DNA of 64,000 nucleotides from contig CAYZFD010000002.1 in the NCBI GenBank assembly GCA_964477735.1, positions 1-64,000 of the forward strand. The letters run 5' to 3'. Source of the DNA: CAYZFD01 sp964477735. Its GTDB lineage: Bacteria; Bacteroidota; Bacteroidia; Flavobacteriales; Flavobacteriaceae. The notes beneath the pieces are model-generated. The model was not told the DNA's origin. It saw only the letters and a list, made by a program, of their open reading frames with translations, and ran no database searches. Position numbers and translations under genes: made by a program. Shown in pieces: positions 58,386 to 64,000 of the stretch (position 1 is its first letter; each line of letters begins with the position of its first letter).

Positions 58386-59327
58386 TTATTTAAAAAAAGA
58401 ATCTACAAAGGACTTAGGGTCAAAATGTTGTAAATCTTCAATCCCCTCACCCACTCCAATATATTTAACCGGGATTTGGAATTGATCAGATATCCCCATC
58501 ACCACACCGCCTTTGGCTGTGCCGTCTAATTTAGTAATGGCTAAGGCATTCACGTCTGTAGCGGCCGTAAATTGCTTGGCTTGTTCGAAAGCATTTTGGC
58601 CTGTTGAACCATCTAAAACCAGAAGAATTTCGTGGGGTGCTTCTGGCAAAACTTTTTGCATCACCCTTTTCACTTTTGAAAGTTCATTCATCAAATTTAC
58701 CTTATTGTGCAACCGACCAGCAGTGTCAATAAGCACCACATCCACGTTTTGTTTCACGGCCGCCTGAAGGGTGTCGAAAGCAACAGAAGCAGGGTCACTC
58801 CCCATCTGCTGTTTGATGAGCGGCACGCCTACCCTTTCTGACCAAATTTGGAGTTGATCTATGGCAGCAGCCCTAAAAGTATCGGCTGCACCAATCATCA
58901 CAGATAGACCGCCTTTTTTGAAACGATGGGCTAGCTTTCCAATGGTGGTGGTTTTGCCAACACCATTCACGCCCACCACAAGAATCACATAGGGTTTGGT
59001 TGCGCGATCAAAAACATCTTCGTTTTGATCTTTAGAAAGCACTAGTGACATTTCGTCTCTTAACAGAGCTTGCAGTTCTTCTGTTCCAAAATAGGGCGTT
59101 TTGGCTACCCTTTCCTGAACACGATCGATGATCTTTAGCGTAGTAGCCACGCCAACATCCGAACTGATAAGCACCTCTTCGAGTTCATCGAGCACATCCT
59201 CGTCAACCTTGGATTTGCCAGCAACTGCTCTGGTCAGTTTGTGAAGAAAAGATTGGTTAGACATTGCTAGACCTTTGTCTAACGTTTCTTTTTTATCTGA
59301 AGAAAATATTTTTTTAAAAAAACCCAT
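58386..59327 (-). CDS. ftsY: Signal recognition particle receptor FtsY
   Basis: 313 residues from ATG 59327 (MGFFKKIFSSDKKE); ATG 59333 two codons upstream is equally possible. SRP GTPase that docks ribosomes to the membrane. Short N-terminal amphipathic region, NG domain: GVNGVGKTTTIGKLAHRF (G1), GAADTFRAAAIDQL, VVLIDTAGRLHNKVNLM (G3), ITKLDGTAKGGVVMGI (G4) and PVKYIGVGEGIEDL. The acidic A domain of E. coli is absent, as usual in this phylum. A -7 box lies at 59337-59344, just past the terminator of the ribosomal-protein operon. Confidence 0.96.
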   Translation of the reverse strand: MGFFKKIFSSDKKETLDKGLAMSNQSFLHKLTRAVAGKSKVDEDVLDELEEVLISSDVGVATTLKIIDRVQERVAKTPYFGTEELQALLRDEMSLVLSKDQNEDVFDRATKPYVILVVGVNGVGKTTTIGKLAHRFKKGGLSVMIGAADTFRAAAIDQLQIWSERVGVPLIKQQMGSDPASVAFDTLQAAVKQNVDVVLIDTAGRLHNKVNLMNELSKVKRVMQKVLPEAPHEILLVLDGSTGQNAFEQAKQFTAATDVNALAITKLDGTAKGGVVMGISDQFQIPVKYIGVGEGIEDLQHFDPKSFVDSFFK

Positions 59328-59336
59328 ATTCATTCG

Positions 59337-59344
59337 CAAAGATA
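59337..59344 (-). promoter_or_regulatory. -7 box of ftsY
   Basis: TATCTTTG on the minus strand, three bases before ATG 59333 and nine before ATG 59327; fits TAnnTTTG and implies a very short or absent leader. Confidence 0.5.
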
Positions 59345-59370
59345 GGAAAGCCAACAATTCTTATGACCAT

Positions 59371-59393
59371 AAAAAAAGCCGCTAAAAGCGGCT
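59371..59393 (-). terminator. Intrinsic terminator of the rpmB-rpmG-DUF4295 operon
   Basis: Perfect six-base stem AGCCGC/GCGGCT with a five-base loop (59377-59393), followed on the minus strand by a run of T (59376-59371). It separates the small ribosomal-protein genes from ftsY, which has its own -7 box beyond it. Confidence 0.8.
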
Positions 59394-59413
59394 GTAGTTT
59401 TGTTTTAAACAAA

Positions 59414-59566
59414 TTACTTTTTGTTTAACCATTCATCCACCATTTCAGGGGCCATAACAGACTCTACAAAAGTGTAGGCGCCAGATTTTGAACTACGCAC
59501 CATTTTGATGGCTTTGGTTAATCTTTTAGAAGATGTTTGTAGGGTTGCAACGGTTTTCTTTGCCAT
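59414..59566 (-). CDS. Small ribosome-associated protein, DUF4295 (bL38-like)
   Basis: 50 residues, highly basic: MAKKTVATLQTSSKRLTK..., ending MVDEWLNKK, translated by hand. Matches the DUF4295 family, found beside L28 and L33 genes in Bacteroidetes. From memory, a protein of this family was seen in the Flavobacterium johnsoniae ribosome structure and called bL38; I cannot verify that here. The gene is seven bases after the rpmG stop and upstream of the terminator at 59371. Codes in the same operon as rpmB and rpmG, supporting a ribosomal role. Confidence 0.85.
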   Translation of the reverse strand: MAKKTVATLQTSSKRLTKAIKMVRSSKSGAYTFVESVMAPEMVDEWLNKK

Positions 59567-59573
59567 GACAAAA

Positions 59574-59756
59574 TTATTTAATTTCTTTATGAACAGTCAT
59601 GCGCTTGAGGATAGGGTTGAATTTTTTCAACTCCATACGATCAGGCGTATTCTTTTTGTTTTTTGTAGTCACATAGCGCGAAGTTCCTGGCATTCCAGAT
59701 TCTTTGTGCTCAGTGCATTCAAGTATCACTTGTACTCTATTTCCTTTCTTAGCCAT
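59574..59756 (-). CDS. rpmG: Large ribosomal subunit protein bL33
   Basis: 60 residues, basic, with the family pattern [15 protein letters not shown] followed by [20 protein letters not shown]. The zinc-binding CxxC pairs of some L33 paralogues are absent, so this is the zinc-independent type. Seven bases after rpmB, same operon. Confidence 0.95.
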   Translation of the reverse strand: MAKKGNRVQVILECTEHKESGMPGTSRYVTTKNKKNTPDRMELKKFNPILKRMTVHKEIK

Positions 59757-59763
59757 GAGTAAA

Positions 59764-60000
59764 TTATTTGATCAAACCTTGTGAGCGTGCTTCTTTCAAC
59801 ACTGCTGAAATACCATTTTTATTGATGGTCTTCAATGCAGAAGTCGAAAGTTTTAATTGAATCCACCGATCTTCTTCGGGAATATAAAAGCGTTTTTTGA
59901 TGAGGTTGGCCTCAAAACGTCGCTTGGTTTTGTTCATAGCGTGAGAAACATTATTCCCCACCATGCCCTTCTTTCCAGTCAGTTCACAAACTTTAGACAT
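59764..60000 (-). CDS. rpmB: Large ribosomal subunit protein bL28
   Basis: 78 residues, usual length. [20 protein letters not shown], then [16 protein letters not shown] and [16 protein letters not shown] are the conserved blocks. First gene of the rpmB-rpmG-DUF4295 operon; the start is ATG 60000. Upstream a TAnTTTG-like box (TTAATTTG, one base short of consensus) occurs. Confidence 0.96.
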   Translation of the reverse strand: MSKVCELTGKKGMVGNNVSHAMNKTKRRFEANLIKKRFYIPEEDRWIQLKLSTSALKTINKNGISAVLKEARSQGLIK

Positions 60001-60200
60001 CGTTCGATTTTTTAAACAGGTGGCAAATTAACAACATTTTACACGTTTATACAAACTTATTTTACGGGTTTTTTAATGCTTTGTATAAGAGCTCCAAGCT
60101 TTTGTTCACCGCCTTCTGTAAATTTCTTTCTCTATGCTTTCCAAAATTATTTTTAAAATAAGGAAATGATTGCGAATGTTTATAATAAACAAATGAAAAT

Positions 60201-60249
60201 AAGGAGCCTAATAATGTCAATCAAAAAAATAACTAAGGCTCTTTTTTAG
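60201..60249 (+). promoter_or_regulatory. Possible leader peptide with overlapping hairpin
   Basis: AAGGAG at 60201-60206 is seven bases before ATG 60214, opening an 11-codon frame (MSIKKITKALF, stop 60247-60249). The Shine-Dalgarno arm (60201-60209) pairs with 60236-60244 through nine base pairs, one of them G-U, with a 26-base loop, and a T-run follows. Shine-Dalgarno sites are rare in this window, so the site is unusual. It could be an attenuator, or chance. Confidence 0.35.
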
Positions 60250-60293
60250 CTTCATAGAGATAAAAAACCGTTTTGAATAATTATTAATAAACC

Positions 60294-60305
60294 TGATTTA
60301 AATCA
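60294..60305. promoter_or_regulatory. Crp/Fnr-family-like palindromic site upstream of nir operon
   Basis: TGATTTAAATCA is a perfect 12-base palindrome with half-sites TGAT and ATCA separated by four bases, as in Fnr-type sites. Its centre is about 41 bases upstream of a likely start point defined by the TATAATTTG box at 60327-60335. Activation under low oxygen or nitrogen oxides is expected for nirK genes but inferred here. Confidence 0.5.
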
Positions 60306-60353
60306 TTTTATTTTTAATTTTTGAGGTATAATTTGGCTCCCTAAATCTTTCTT

Positions 60354-61607
60354 ATGAAAGCTACGCTTATATGTTTATCCTGTTTATTTCTCTCAACCAC
60401 AAGGGCACAATTTACGCTAGAGGCAGAACTACGTCCTCGGTTGGAATATCGACATGGTTTTAAAACAATCTACAATGCCAACGACACCCCCGCCACTTTC
60501 ATTTCGCAACGTACCCGCCTCAATGCAACACACAAAACCGAAGCTTTAACAATTTTTTTAAGCCTTCAAAACATACGGGTTTGGGGCGATGTACCTCAGC
60601 TCAACCTAGCCGATAAAAATGGCAATGCTTTGCATCAAGCTTGGGCAGAACTAAAACTATCACCCACCGGTAGCATCCGTCTGGGGCGTCAAGAACTGGT
60701 TTATGATGACAGTCGCATTTTAGGCAATGTGGGCTGGGCACAACAAGCCCGTAGTCATGATGTAGCCCTATTTCGTTGGATCAGTCCAAACCATCAATTG
60801 CATTTGGGCTTTGCCTACAATCAAGATAAAGAAAATGTGGTGGGCAACATTTACGCCACTATAGGAAACTATAAAGCCCTGCAATTTTTATGGTATCATA
60901 AAGACGGTAAAAACTTTTCTTGGAGTGGCTTATTATTAAACAATGGGCTCCAATATTTGGGCACCGGAACTACAACTAAAAATCAAATTTTATACAGTCA
61001 AACCGCCGGAATCAATGGCACTTTTCGCCAGAACAAACTGAGTCTTTTTGGAGAAGGTTATTACCAATTTGGAAAAGATGGGGTCAACAATCAATTGAAT
61101 GCAGCTCTTTTAGGGCTTGAATTAAAATACCAATGGGAACCCCATTTCAGCACACTTTTGGGTTATGAATACATCAGTGGAAATGATAATGGCACCCCAA
61201 AAAATGGAAAAAACAAAGCCTTTACACCTTTTTATGGCACCAACCATAAATTCAATGGGTTGATGGATTATTTCTATGTGGGCAATCATCTCAATGCCGT
61301 AGGTTTATCTGACCTATATCTATCACTCAACATCAAGTCAAAATCAAAAGCCACCTATCGCTTTGACCTGCATCACTTTACCGCCGCAGGAAAAATAGCC
61401 GGAGCATCCAACAAAAATTTTGGTATGGAATGGGATGCGGTTTACAGTCGCTCCATTTCACCAAATGTAGGGCTGGCCGTGGGTTATTCCCACTTTTTCC
61501 CTACAAAAACACTTAAGACCTATAAACAAACAACATCTAACGAAACCAACAACTGGTTTTGGATGATGCTCACGGTAAAACCTAAACTTTTTGTTCACAA
61601 TCCTTAA
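60354..61607 (+). CDS. Alginate-export-family outer-membrane porin
   Basis: 417 residues. Signal peptide (about 1-18, [15 protein letters not shown]) then a beta-barrel typical of alginate_exp porins: [49 protein letters not shown] and repeated amphipathic strands to the C-terminal [10 protein letters not shown]. It is the first gene of the nir operon and 10 bases before nirK, so a channel for nitrite or another small anion is more likely than alginate export; that is inference from context. Confidence 0.82.
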   Translation: MKATLICLSCLFLSTTRAQFTLEAELRPRLEYRHGFKTIYNANDTPATFISQRTRLNATHKTEALTIFLSLQNIRVWGDVPQLNLADKNGNALHQAWAELKLSPTGSIRLGRQELVYDDSRILGNVGWAQQARSHDVALFRWISPNHQLHLGFAYNQDKENVVGNIYATIGNYKALQFLWYHKDGKNFSWSGLLLNNGLQYLGTGTTTKNQILYSQTAGINGTFRQNKLSLFGEGYYQFGKDGVNNQLNAALLGLELKYQWEPHFSTLLGYEYISGNDNGTPKNGKNKAFTPFYGTNHKFNGLMDYFYVGNHLNAVGLSDLYLSLNIKSKSKATYRFDLHHFTAAGKIAGASNKNFGMEWDAVYSRSISPNVGLAVGYSHFFPTKTLKTYKQTTSNETNNWFWMMLTVKPKLFVHNP

Positions 61608-61617
61608 ATCCAAAACA

Positions 61618-63066
61618 ATGAAAAAAAAGCTGTTTCAATCTCTGTTTTGTACGCTCTTGGCACTAGCCCTTGTAAGCTGCAACAATTCGGAAAAAAAATC
61701 TTCCGAACCTAAAGCGCCGTCTATGGCCGTAAAAGGCACCATCATGGCCGAACTCACCCACCCACCACAAGTGCCTCCTCCTGTGGGCGATCGGTCGGCA
61801 AAAATTGTCAAATTAAGCATGGAAGTAGTAGAAAAAGAGTCCGAAATGATGGATGGTGTTACCTACACCTACTGGACATTTGGAGGTTCTGTGCCCGGTC
61901 AATTTATTCGGACACGTATTGGTGATGAAGTAGAATTTACACTTAAAAATCACCCCGATAACAAACTTCCACACAACATTGATCTGCACGCCGTAACAGG
62001 CCCCGGTGGTGGTGCCACCTCTTCTTTTGTGGCTCCCGGACACGAAGTGAAATTTTCGTTTAAAACCTTAAATGAAGGGCTTTATGTCTATCACTGTGCC
62101 ACTGCCCCTGTAGGAATGCATGTAGCCAATGGTATGTATGGCCTCATTTTGGTAGAACCCGCTGGAGGATTGCCACCCGTTGACCGAGAATATTATGTGG
62201 TACAAGGTGATTTTTATACCAAAGGAGAATACGGTGATAGAGGCAACCAACCCTTTAATATGCAAAAAACCATTGATGAAGATGCAGACTACGTAGTCTT
62301 TAATGGCAAGGTGGGTGCTCTAACGGGAGACAATGCCCTGACTGCCAATGTGGGCGAAACCGTTCGAATTTATGTGGGTAATGGCGGGCCTAACCTCGTA
62401 TCTTCTTTCCATGTGATTGGAGAAATTTTTGACCGTGTCAATATTGAAGGAGGCGATTTGATTAACGAAAACGTGCAAACCACGCTAGTTCCTGCCGGAG
62501 GTTCCGACATTGTAGAGTTTAAAGTGGATGTGCCCGGTACCTTTATTTTAGTTGATCACTCCATTTTCAGAGCTTTTAACAAAGGAGCCTTGGGCATGCT
62601 TAAGGTTTCGGGAGAGGAAGACAAACGCATTTATTCCGGAAAAATTCAAGAGGGTGTTTATCTCCCCGAAGGAGGTGCTGTGCAAACCATGCCTGAAACC
62701 ACAGCAGATACACAGGCCATGAGCAAAAAAGCCAAAACCCTAGCCGAACAGTTAGAGCACGGTAAACAAAAATATATGGAAACCTGTTTTGCTTGTCATC
62801 AAGCTGAAGGACAAGGCATTGCCGGTGCTTTTCCACCCTTGGCTAAATCTGATTATCTAAACGCTGATGTAAAACGTGCCATCAGTAGTGTTATAAAAGG
62901 ACTTTCAGGTGAAATTACAGTCAATGGAGAAGTCTATAATAGCATCATGCCGGCGCAAACCTTGAGCGATGAAGAAGTGGCAGATATTCTGACCTATGTT
63001 TATCATTCTTGGGGAAATAACAAAACGGTTGTTTCTGAAGCGCAGGTAAAGGCAGCTCGAAAGTAA
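61618..63066 (+). CDS. nirK: Copper-containing nitrite reductase fused to cytochrome c
   Basis: 482 residues from ATG 61618. Reduces nitrite to nitric oxide. A lipobox (ALVSC, C21) makes it a lipoprotein, unlike classical soluble NirK. Two cupredoxin domains (about 60-340) carry the type 1 copper ligands H119 (LPHNIDLH), C160, H168 and M173 ([19 protein letters not shown]), type 2 ligands H124, H159 and H314 ([10 protein letters not shown]), the catalytic D122 and a probable second catalytic histidine H265 in SSFHVIGE. A cytochrome c domain follows (about 380-465) with CFACH heme site (390-394) and a likely methionine ligand in NSIMPAQ. This three-domain form lets an internal heme pass electrons to copper, as known for Ralstonia pickettii NirK. 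Followed by a NirV-like gene. Confidence 0.95.
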   Translation: MKKKLFQSLFCTLLALALVSCNNSEKKSSEPKAPSMAVKGTIMAELTHPPQVPPPVGDRSAKIVKLSMEVVEKESEMMDGVTYTYWTFGGSVPGQFIRTRIGDEVEFTLKNHPDNKLPHNIDLHAVTGPGGGATSSFVAPGHEVKFSFKTLNEGLYVYHCATAPVGMHVANGMYGLILVEPAGGLPPVDREYYVVQGDFYTKGEYGDRGNQPFNMQKTIDEDADYVVFNGKVGALTGDNALTANVGETVRIYVGNGGPNLVSSFHVIGEIFDRVNIEGGDLINENVQTTLVPAGGSDIVEFKVDVPGTFILVDHSIFRAFNKGALGMLKVSGEEDKRIYSGKIQEGVYLPEGGAVQTMPETTADTQAMSKKAKTLAEQLEHGKQKYMETCFACHQAEGQGIAGAFPPLAKSDYLNADVKRAISSVIKGLSGEITVNGEVYNSIMPAQTLSDEEVADILTYVYHSWGNNKTVVSEAQVKAARK

Positions 63067-63073
63067 TTATAAG

Positions 63074-63847
63074 ATGTCATCCTTTCCTTTACCACATGTT
63101 AATGGTGTTGTTATTCTATTGTTTGGGCTTTTCGGATATAGCCAAACAAGCCACAAGGAAGGGATGGCATTTATTGAAGGGGGGCGTTATGCACCCCTCT
63201 ATCAAACTACTCAAGAATTTATAGAGTTAGGTTCTTTTTATTTAGACAAAACCGCCGTAACCGTGGCTCAATATGCTGAATTTTTGGAGAAAAACCCACA
63301 ATGGAACAAAGAAAACATAAAGCAACTTTTTGCTGAATCAAGTTATTTGTCCAATAAGAATAATCAACACCCTAATGCACCCGTTACTTACGTATCTTGG
63401 TTTGCAGCCAATGCCTACTGTCAATGCAAAGGCAAGCGTTTGCCCACCATAGACGAATGGGAATATGTGGCGCTGGCCAACGAAAATAGAAGAGATGCCC
63501 GAAGTTTACCTTCTTTCAATCAATACATTTTAGATTGGTATGAACGCCCGGAAAAGGAACATCTTAAAACCGTAAAAAGCACCTTTCAAAATGCTTGGGG
63601 TGTCTATGATATGCACGGACTCATTTGGGAATGGACCTTAGATTTTAATTCCATCCTCATTTCGGGAGAATCAAGAAAAGACGGAGCCACCGATCGAAAT
63701 TTATTTTGTGGTAGTGCCTCCATTGGTGCAGCCGATTTGATGAACTATGCTGCGTTTATGCGTTATGCATTTCGCGGAAGTGTGGAAGCCGACTTTTGCA
63801 TCAAAAATTTAGGCTTTCGTTGTGCCGCAGACCCTTTAATATTTTAA
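63074..63847 (+). CDS. nirV: NirV-like formylglycine-generating-enzyme-family protein
   Basis: 257 residues, seven bases after nirK. Sulfatase-modifying-factor (FGE) fold: MAFIEGGRYAPLY, LDKTAVTVAQYAEFL, YVSWFAANAYCQCKGKRLPTIDEWEY, and the close FCIKNLGFRCA. It is the protein known as NirV, often encoded after nirK; its role in nitrite reductase maturation is not settled. The FGE active-site Cys pair is not obvious; the matching region is LFCGSASIGAADLMN. A hydrophobic start (about 9-22, NGVVILLFGLFGY) may be a signal peptide, placing it in the periplasm. Confidence 0.82.
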   Translation: MSSFPLPHVNGVVILLFGLFGYSQTSHKEGMAFIEGGRYAPLYQTTQEFIELGSFYLDKTAVTVAQYAEFLEKNPQWNKENIKQLFAESSYLSNKNNQHPNAPVTYVSWFAANAYCQCKGKRLPTIDEWEYVALANENRRDARSLPSFNQYILDWYERPEKEHLKTVKSTFQNAWGVYDMHGLIWEWTLDFNSILISGESRKDGATDRNLFCGSASIGAADLMNYAAFMRYAFRGSVEADFCIKNLGFRCAADPLIF

Positions 63848-63856
63848 TGAATTAAA

Positions 63857-64000
63857 ATGAAGAAAGGAATTTTAATACTTGTTTTTTTTACGATTTTCGG
63901 TTGCCAACAACAAACAAAATCAAAGGAATCAAAACAAGAAGTATCACTACCTGAAATGTCTATTTATCACCTACCCGGCAAATGGACTAGTCACAATAAG
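63857..64000 (+). CDS. SCO1/SenC-like lipoprotein, N-terminal fragment
   Basis: 48 codons from ATG 63857 run off the window end. A lipoprotein signal (ILILVFFTIFGC, C16) is followed by a charged linker and MSIYHLPGKWTSHNK, which resembles the start of the thioredoxin-like SCO domain as in other Bacteroidetes nir clusters. SCO proteins deliver copper, fitting the adjacent copper enzyme. The CxxxC copper site lies beyond the window, so the call is tentative. Confidence 0.6.
   Translation, partial: MKKGILILVFFTIFGCQQQTKSKESKQEVSLPEMSIYHLPGKWTSHNK

Larger units (their letters stand above)
60001..60353. other. Intergenic regulatory region between rpmB and the nir operon
   Basis: 353 bases without a gene of normal size, A/T-rich, with divergent genes on both sides. 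It holds: the rpmB promoter region near 60001-60060; a Shine-Dalgarno-led 11-codon frame and overlapping hairpin at 60201-60249; and an Fnr-like palindrome and -7-like box at 60294-60335 before the porin gene. I see no terminator, repeat or tRNA in 60060-60200. Confidence 0.7.

Noticed and set aside
60181..60186. TATAAT as a canonical sigma70 -10 box
   Set aside because: No -35 element at proper distance, and the phylum uses TAnnTTTG-type boxes; likely chance in A/T-rich DNA.

Overview
The window comes from a marine-type member of the Bacteroidetes, most likely family Flavobacteriaceae, as a scaffolded draft assembly. Evidence: type IX secretion C-terminal domains of both kinds (type B on a 2124-residue adhesin, type A on a 118-residue mini-protein), a TonB-dependent receptor with a carboxypeptidase-D-like N-terminus, the Bacteroidetes small protein DUF4295 beside L28/L33, BshC (bacillithiol), a fused OstA-like protein, almost no Shine-Dalgarno sequences, and -7 promoter boxes of the form TAnnTTTG. 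No rRNA, tRNA, CRISPR array, prophage or insertion sequence was seen. Two runs of 100 N mark scaffold joins, in uvrB and pyrG.

Layout. 1-5.7 kb: tail of a probable M23 peptidase, TonB-dependent receptor, cysteine desulfurase, DUF5362 protein, ornithine aminotransferase. 5.8-14.5 kb: LytTR response regulator, SpoU-type RNA methyltransferase, Rel/SpoT, Fur-family regulator, purA, OstA-like protein, second class-III aminotransferase. 14.6-22.4 kb: TPR protein, two tandem DUF368 proteins (a family linked to undecaprenyl-phosphate recycling), aroE, DUF349 protein, then mazG, def and ruvX on the other strand. 22.5-31.5 kb: dapD, LTA-synthase-type membrane sulfatase, three glycosyltransferases, Sua5/YrdC, CCA-adding-type nucleotidyltransferase, heme A synthase. 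31.5-41.3 kb: pRiA4b ORF-3-like protein, an unannotated protein with a kinase-like residue pattern, ABC exporter pair, giant type B T9SS adhesin. 41.4-60.0 kb: housekeeping genes (uvrB, sucC, lysA, Gfo/Idh oxidoreductase, mnmA, yidC, pyrG, LysM protein, guaA, bshC, rimO, ftsY, DUF4295, rpmG, rpmB). 60.0-64.0 kb: a 353-base regulatory region and a nitrite-reductase operon (outer-membrane porin, NirK fused to cytochrome c, NirV-like protein, start of a SCO-like lipoprotein).

How the parts work together. Many genes serve envelope and precursor supply: DapD and LysA make diaminopimelate and lysine, AroE feeds aromatics, PurA, GuaA and PyrG make nucleotides, and YidC, FtsY and OstA-like proteins handle membrane and LPS biogenesis. 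MnmA, RimO, the SpoU enzyme, Sua5 and the nucleotidyltransferase process tRNA or the ribosome. The nir operon is the clearest accessory trait: respiratory nitrite reduction to nitric oxide, preceded by a palindrome fitting a Crp/Fnr-type site.

Most notable observations: the kinase-like orphan at 31967-33028; the Fnr-like site and a small SD-led leader frame with hairpin upstream of the nir operon; several genes whose -7 box lies only 3-7 bases before the start codon, suggesting leaderless mRNAs; a false assembly gap in pyrG flanked by an exact 55-bp duplicate; and an under-sized gap in uvrB that shifts the apparent reading frame.
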